Shown: positions 60,577 through 64,000 of the stretch, piece after piece | Layout: every line of letters begins with the position of its first letter | Position numbering within the stretch: the first letter of the stretch is position 1 | Assembly (NCBI RefSeq): GCF_002483315.1 | Contig: NZ_DLHR01000019.1 | Coordinates: 124,001 to 188,000, forward strand | Direction of reading: 5' to 3' | DNA: 64,000 nt | Source of the DNA: Flavobacterium sp. UBA7663 | Lineage (GTDB): Bacteria > Bacteroidota > Bacteroidia > Flavobacteriales > Flavobacteriaceae | Position numbers and translations under genes: made by a program | The notes under the pieces: model-generated | What the model was told of the DNA's origin: nothing | Database searches by the model: none | The model's input: only the letters and a program-made list of their open reading frames with translations

Positions 60577-63500
60577 TTGGAAGCAAAAGGCATCATTTTC
60601 GATAAACTCGAAGGGTTTATTAAAAAGTTTTACACCAACGAACTGATAAAAGGGGTTATTCTTTTCATCGGATTAGGCTTGTTGTATTTTATTTTTACCT
60701 TATTGATCGAATACTTTTTGTGGTTATCCACATCCGGAAGAACCATTTTGTTCTGGTTGTTTGTTGGTGTTGAATCGTTTTTATTGTTTCGATTCATTGC
60801 TTTTCCGCTGTTTAAATTATTTAAATTACAACAAGGAATCAATTACGAACAAGCCTCCCGAATCATTGGAAATCACTTTTCAGAAGTACAAGATAAATTG
60901 TTGAACTTTCTACAATTAGCGAATCAAAACCAAAATTCTGAATTATTAGCAGCGTCTATCGAGCAAAAAGCAGCTTCTTTGCAACCCATTCCGTTTTCAA
61001 ACGCGGTGAACTTTGCTAAAAATAAAAAGTTTTTACCTTATGCAATTCTTCCTATTTTATTATTGATTCTGTTTTTCGTGACTGGAAATTCTGCTGTGAT
61101 TTCCAATAGTTTTGATCGTGTTGTGCACTTTCAAACTAAATATGCTCCTCCTGCACCATTTGAATTTGTAGTATTGAATAAATCATTAACAGCACAACAG
61201 AATTCCGATTTTGTGTTACAAGTAAAAACTCTGGGAAAAGTGATGCCTGAAAATATTGCCATTCAAATTGGTGATGAAGAATATTTTTTACAAAGTACAA
61301 AACCTGGTGTTTTCGAATATACATTTTCTAAACTGTCAAAAGATGTTAGTTTTTCACTTCAAGCAAATGGTTTGAATTCGAAAGAATATCAAATTAATGT
61401 GGTTGATGTTCCAACGATTGCCAATTTTGAAATGTTGTTGCAATATCCTTCTTATTTAGGTATAAAATCTGAAGTTATTCAAGGAACCGGAAATGCAGTC
61501 GTTCCAGAAGGTACGGTTGTGAATTGGAGAATTAACGCTTTAGCGACCGATAAAGTGAGTTTCAAATCGAATAATCTAGTTAGTGTTTTTGCTAATAAAG
61601 AAAACAACTTTTCGTTTTCAAGAAGAATTACCGATAATTTAAGTTACGAAGTAATTACATCGAATAGAAATATCAACGAGTTTGAAAAATTGTCTTATCA
61701 AATTGCAACAATTAAAGATCAATACCCAACAATTTCAGTTCAAATTGCTCCTGATTCATTAAAGTTAAAATCGAAAATGATGATTGGTCAAGTTGCCGAT
61801 GATCATGGTTTATCAAAATTGCAAGTTGTTTTTTATCCAAAAGGAAACCCTTCTGCAACTCGAAAAGCGAATTTAGCCATTAATAAACAAGCGGTGGATC
61901 AATTTATTTATTCGTTTCCTAATGGTTTATCCATTGAAGAAGGTGTTAATTACGAATATTATTTTGAAGTATTTGATAATGATGTAGTTAACAATTATAA
62001 AAGCACAAAATCATCTGTTTTTCTTCATTATGAATTGACTGAAGACCAAAAGGAAGACAAACAGTTGCAAGAGCAGAATGAAAACATCAATAGTTTAGAA
62101 AAATCACTTCAAAATCAAGAGAAGCAAATTTCAGAATTGGATAAACTGCAAAAAATGAATAAAGAGAAATCCAATTTAGATTTCAAAGATCAAAAGAAAG
62201 TGGAAGACTTTATCAATCGTCAAAAACAACAAGATGAAATGATGAAAGAATTCACTAAAAAGTTAACTGAGAATTTGGAAGAATTCAATCCAAAATCACA
62301 AGATAAAAACAAAGAAGAATTATTACGTCGTTTAGAAGAAGCCGAAAAGCAAGCAGATAAAAATGAAAAACTTCTTAAAGAATTAGAAGAGCTTTCTAAG
62401 AAATTAGAGAAAGATAAATTATTTGACAAAGCGGATAAGTTAAAACAAAATGCAAAAAATCAACAACAGAATTTAGAACAGTTAGTCGAATTGACGAAAC
62501 GTTTTTACGTAGAACAAAAAGCGGAACAAATCGCAGATAAATTAGACAAGCTTGCTGAGAAGGAAGAAAAATTAGCTGATGATGCTAAAGATAATAACAA
62601 GGAAAATCAAGACGCTATCAATAAAGAGTTTGACGTTATTAAGAAAGAACTTGAAGAATTAGACAAAGAAAATAAAGAATTAAAAGCTCCAATGGATATT
62701 CCTAATGATAAGAATGAACAAGAGGATGTCAAAAAAGATATGCAGAAAGCTTCTGAGGAATTACAAAAACAAAACCAACAGAAAGCAAAACCGAAGCAAA
62801 AATCTGCAGCTGCAAAGATGAAACAGATGAGTCAGAAAATGACTCAATCTATGCAATCAGGTGACATGGAACAAATGCAAGAAGATGCTAAATTGTTACG
62901 TCAAATACTTGATAATTTATTAGCTTTTTCATTCGACGAGGAGAGTTTAATTAAGACTACAAATTCTTCTCAAGTACGTTCTTTGCAATTGAATAAAGTC
63001 TTAAAAAAGCAACAAGATTTGAAGCTTCAATTCAAACACGTAGATGATAGTTTGTTCGCAGTAGCCTTACGTAATCCAAAAATTACTGAAACGATTCTTA
63101 ATGAAGTAGGAGAAATTCATTATAATTTAGATAAGACTTTAGAAACTTTAGCGGACAATAATATTGCAAAAGGCGCTTCACATCAACAATATGTTTTAAC
63201 ATCAGCGAACCGTTTAGCTGATTATTTGAGTAATGTGCAAAGCGAAATGAACATGGAAATGCAAGGCCAAGGTTCTGGGAAAGGAAAACCAAAACCGGGA
63301 CAAGGCAAAGGTGGAATGCAACTTCCAGATATCATCAAGCAACAAGAAGGCCTTGGTGAGAAAATGAAAGATGGAATGAAACCTGGAGATAAGCCTGGCG
63401 ACAAACCCGGAGATAAGCCAGGAGAAAAACCCGGTCTAGGAAAACAAAAGGGACAATCTGGTGAGAATGGTGAGAATGGCGAAAACGGTTCTGAAGGAAA

Positions 63501-63906
63501 CGCAGGTAAAGTATTAGAAATTTTAAAAGAACAGCAACAGCTCCGTGATGCACTACAAAAAGCTTTAGAAAAAGAAGATATGACAGGTCAAGGTCAGAAA
63601 GCTTTGAACCAAATGAAGGATATCGAGAAACAACTAATTAATAAAGGTTTTAAAAACGAGACCTTGCAAAAGATGTTGAATTTAAAACACGAACTTTTAA
63701 AATTAGAAAAGGCGATTCAGCAACAAGGTGAAGACACCAAGCGTCAGTCAAAAACAAATGATAAGAGCTATAATGGTAGCGCTACTCCACTTTCAAAGGA
63801 ATTAAAAGAATATCTGAATAGTGTTGAAATATTAAACAGACAAAGCTTACCTTTGCAGTCCAATTTTAACCAGAAGGTTCAAAACTATTTTAAAAGCAAT
63901 GATTAG
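60577..63906 (+). CDS. DUF4175-like large membrane-anchored coiled-coil protein
   Basis: This 1109-residue protein has two to three hydrophobic helices in its first 185 residues, a beta-rich middle (about 195-490), then a very long coiled coil (about 495-830) rich in E, K, Q and L, and a low-complexity Gly/Pro/Lys tail. From memory it fits the flavobacterial DUF4175 family. The TTG at 60577 is taken as start. It overlaps ybeY by 8 bp. The tail repeats KPGD and GEN units. It is probably an envelope scaffold protein, by inference. Confidence 0.75.
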   Translation: MEAKGIIFDKLEGFIKKFYTNELIKGVILFIGLGLLYFIFTLLIEYFLWLSTSGRTILFWLFVGVESFLLFRFIAFPLFKLFKLQQGINYEQASRIIGNHFSEVQDKLLNFLQLANQNQNSELLAASIEQKAASLQPIPFSNAVNFAKNKKFLPYAILPILLLILFFVTGNSAVISNSFDRVVHFQTKYAPPAPFEFVVLNKSLTAQQNSDFVLQVKTLGKVMPENIAIQIGDEEYFLQSTKPGVFEYTFSKLSKDVSFSLQANGLNSKEYQINVVDVPTIANFEMLLQYPSYLGIKSEVIQGTGNAVVPEGTVVNWRINALATDKVSFKSNNLVSVFANKENNFSFSRRITDNLSYEVITSNRNINEFEKLSYQIATIKDQYPTISVQIAPDSLKLKSKMMIGQVADDHGLSKLQVVFYPKGNPSATRKANLAINKQAVDQFIYSFPNGLSIEEGVNYEYYFEVFDNDVVNNYKSTKSSVFLHYELTEDQKEDKQLQEQNENINSLEKSLQNQEKQISELDKLQKMNKEKSNLDFKDQKKVEDFINRQKQQDEMMKEFTKKLTENLEEFNPKSQDKNKEELLRRLEEAEKQADKNEKLLKELEELSKKLEKDKLFDKADKLKQNAKNQQQNLEQLVELTKRFYVEQKAEQIADKLDKLAEKEEKLADDAKDNNKENQDAINKEFDVIKKELEELDKENKELKAPMDIPNDKNEQEDVKKDMQKASEELQKQNQQKAKPKQKSAAAKMKQMSQKMTQSMQSGDMEQMQEDAKLLRQILDNLLAFSFDEESLIKTTNSSQVRSLQLNKVLKKQQDLKLQFKHVDDSLFAVALRNPKITETILNEVGEIHYNLDKTLETLADNNIAKGASHQQYVLTSANRLADYLSNVQSEMNMEMQGQGSGKGKPKPGQGKGGMQLPDIIKQQEGLGEKMKDGMKPGDKPGDKPGDKPGEKPGLGKQKGQSGENGENGENGSEGNAGKVLEILKEQQQLRDALQKALEKEDMTGQGQKALNQMKDIEKQLINKGFKNETLQKMLNLKHELLKLEKAIQQQGEDTKRQSKTNDKSYNGSATPLSKELKEYLNSVEILNRQSLPLQSNFNQKVQNYFKSND
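63379..63489 (+). repeat. In-frame tandem repeats in the DUF4175-like tail
   Basis: KPGD is repeated three times and followed by KPGEKPG (12-bp DNA units), and GEN is repeated three times (9-bp units), at about residues 935-970. The DNA units are similar, so slippage can change their number without a frameshift. Confidence 0.7.
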
Positions 63907-64000
63907 TTTTAATTACGTAACAGATTTCGAACTCGAAAACGAAGCGCAATATGAAGATTGGATTTCTCGCATTATCGAATCCGAAGGATTTGATGAAGGT
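63899..64000 (+). CDS. ybeY: Endoribonuclease YbeY, N-terminal fragment
   Basis: The ATG at 63899 opens MISFNYVTDFELENE and reads EDWISRIIESEGFDEG to the window end. This is the N-terminus of YbeY, needed for 16S rRNA 3' maturation. The zinc-binding HxxxHxxxxxH part lies beyond the window. The start overlaps the end of the preceding gene by 8 bp. Confidence 0.85.
   Translation, partial: MISFNYVTDFELENEAQYEDWISRIIESEGFDEG

Noticed and set aside
63379..63489. Collagen-like domain
   Set aside because: The repeats are KPGD and GEN units, not regular G-X-Y triplets over a long span.

Overview
The window comes from a low-GC Bacteroidota chromosome, most likely Flavobacterium or a close relative in Flavobacteriaceae. 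The evidence is the promoter grammar (TTG, about 19 nt, then TAnnTTTG, just upstream of many starts), A-rich rather than Shine-Dalgarno leaders, lineage-typical genes (a CCDC81/HU-SPOR protein, DUF4254-, DUF6427-, DUF6341- and DUF4175-like proteins, GIN-domain proteins, a carboxypeptidase-regulatory-domain protein, a GH3-like protein) and separate glnS and gltX. I saw no insertion sequence, CRISPR array, rRNA or prophage. Family names are recognised by eye from sequence, not by database search.

Layout. 0-1.8 kb: the end of a sigma factor coupled to a one-TM, anti-sigma-like protein with a beta-barrel-like C-terminus. 1.9-13.5 kb: housekeeping genes (plsC-type acyltransferase, trpS, dprA, HU-SPOR protein, acyl-CoA thioesterase, FAD/2Fe-2S reductase, GT9 glycosyltransferase, DUF4254, upp, purD). 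13.6-38 kb: a large surface-polysaccharide locus, mostly on the minus strand. It encodes routes to dTDP-L-rhamnose (rfbA/B/C/D), GDP-L-fucose (gmd, fcl) and UDP-xylose (UXS), a polyprenyl-phosphate sugar transferase, glycosyltransferases, an acetyltransferase, a methyltransferase, a Wzx flippase, three Wzy/ligase-like proteins, a Wzz-like protein, a PagL-like lipid A deacylase and several lipoproteins. The plus-strand pairs gmd-fcl and GT4-methyltransferase interrupt the minus-strand run. 38-47 kb: a two-part protein with a nucleoside-phosphorylase-like end, a GH3-like protein, a degenerate M23 protein, tatA, tex, nnrD and rpiB. 47.0-47.6 kb: a gene-free AT-rich stretch with DnaA-box-like words at a strand switch, a candidate oriC. 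48-64 kb: rnr, a GIN protein, a LysE-type transporter, tRNA-Cys, an LTA-synthase-like sulfatase-fold protein, folB, glnS, two tiny membrane proteins, an SPFH protein, an outer-membrane barrel, gltX, a DUF4175 giant and the start of ybeY.

The polysaccharide genes form a nearly complete Wzx/Wzy-type pathway: nucleotide-sugar synthesis, lipid-linked initiation, glycosyl transfer and decoration, flipping, polymerisation and chain-length control. The most interesting items are the trans-envelope-looking anti-sigma/barrel protein, the HU-TM-SPOR protein that could join a DNA-binding-like fold to septal peptidoglycan, the nucleoside-phosphorylase-like two-domain protein, the degenerate M23 protein, a decayed second tRNA unit beside tRNA-Cys, a REP-like hairpin family placed between stop codons and terminators, and the candidate origin. 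I found nothing that I can firmly call a wholly new system.
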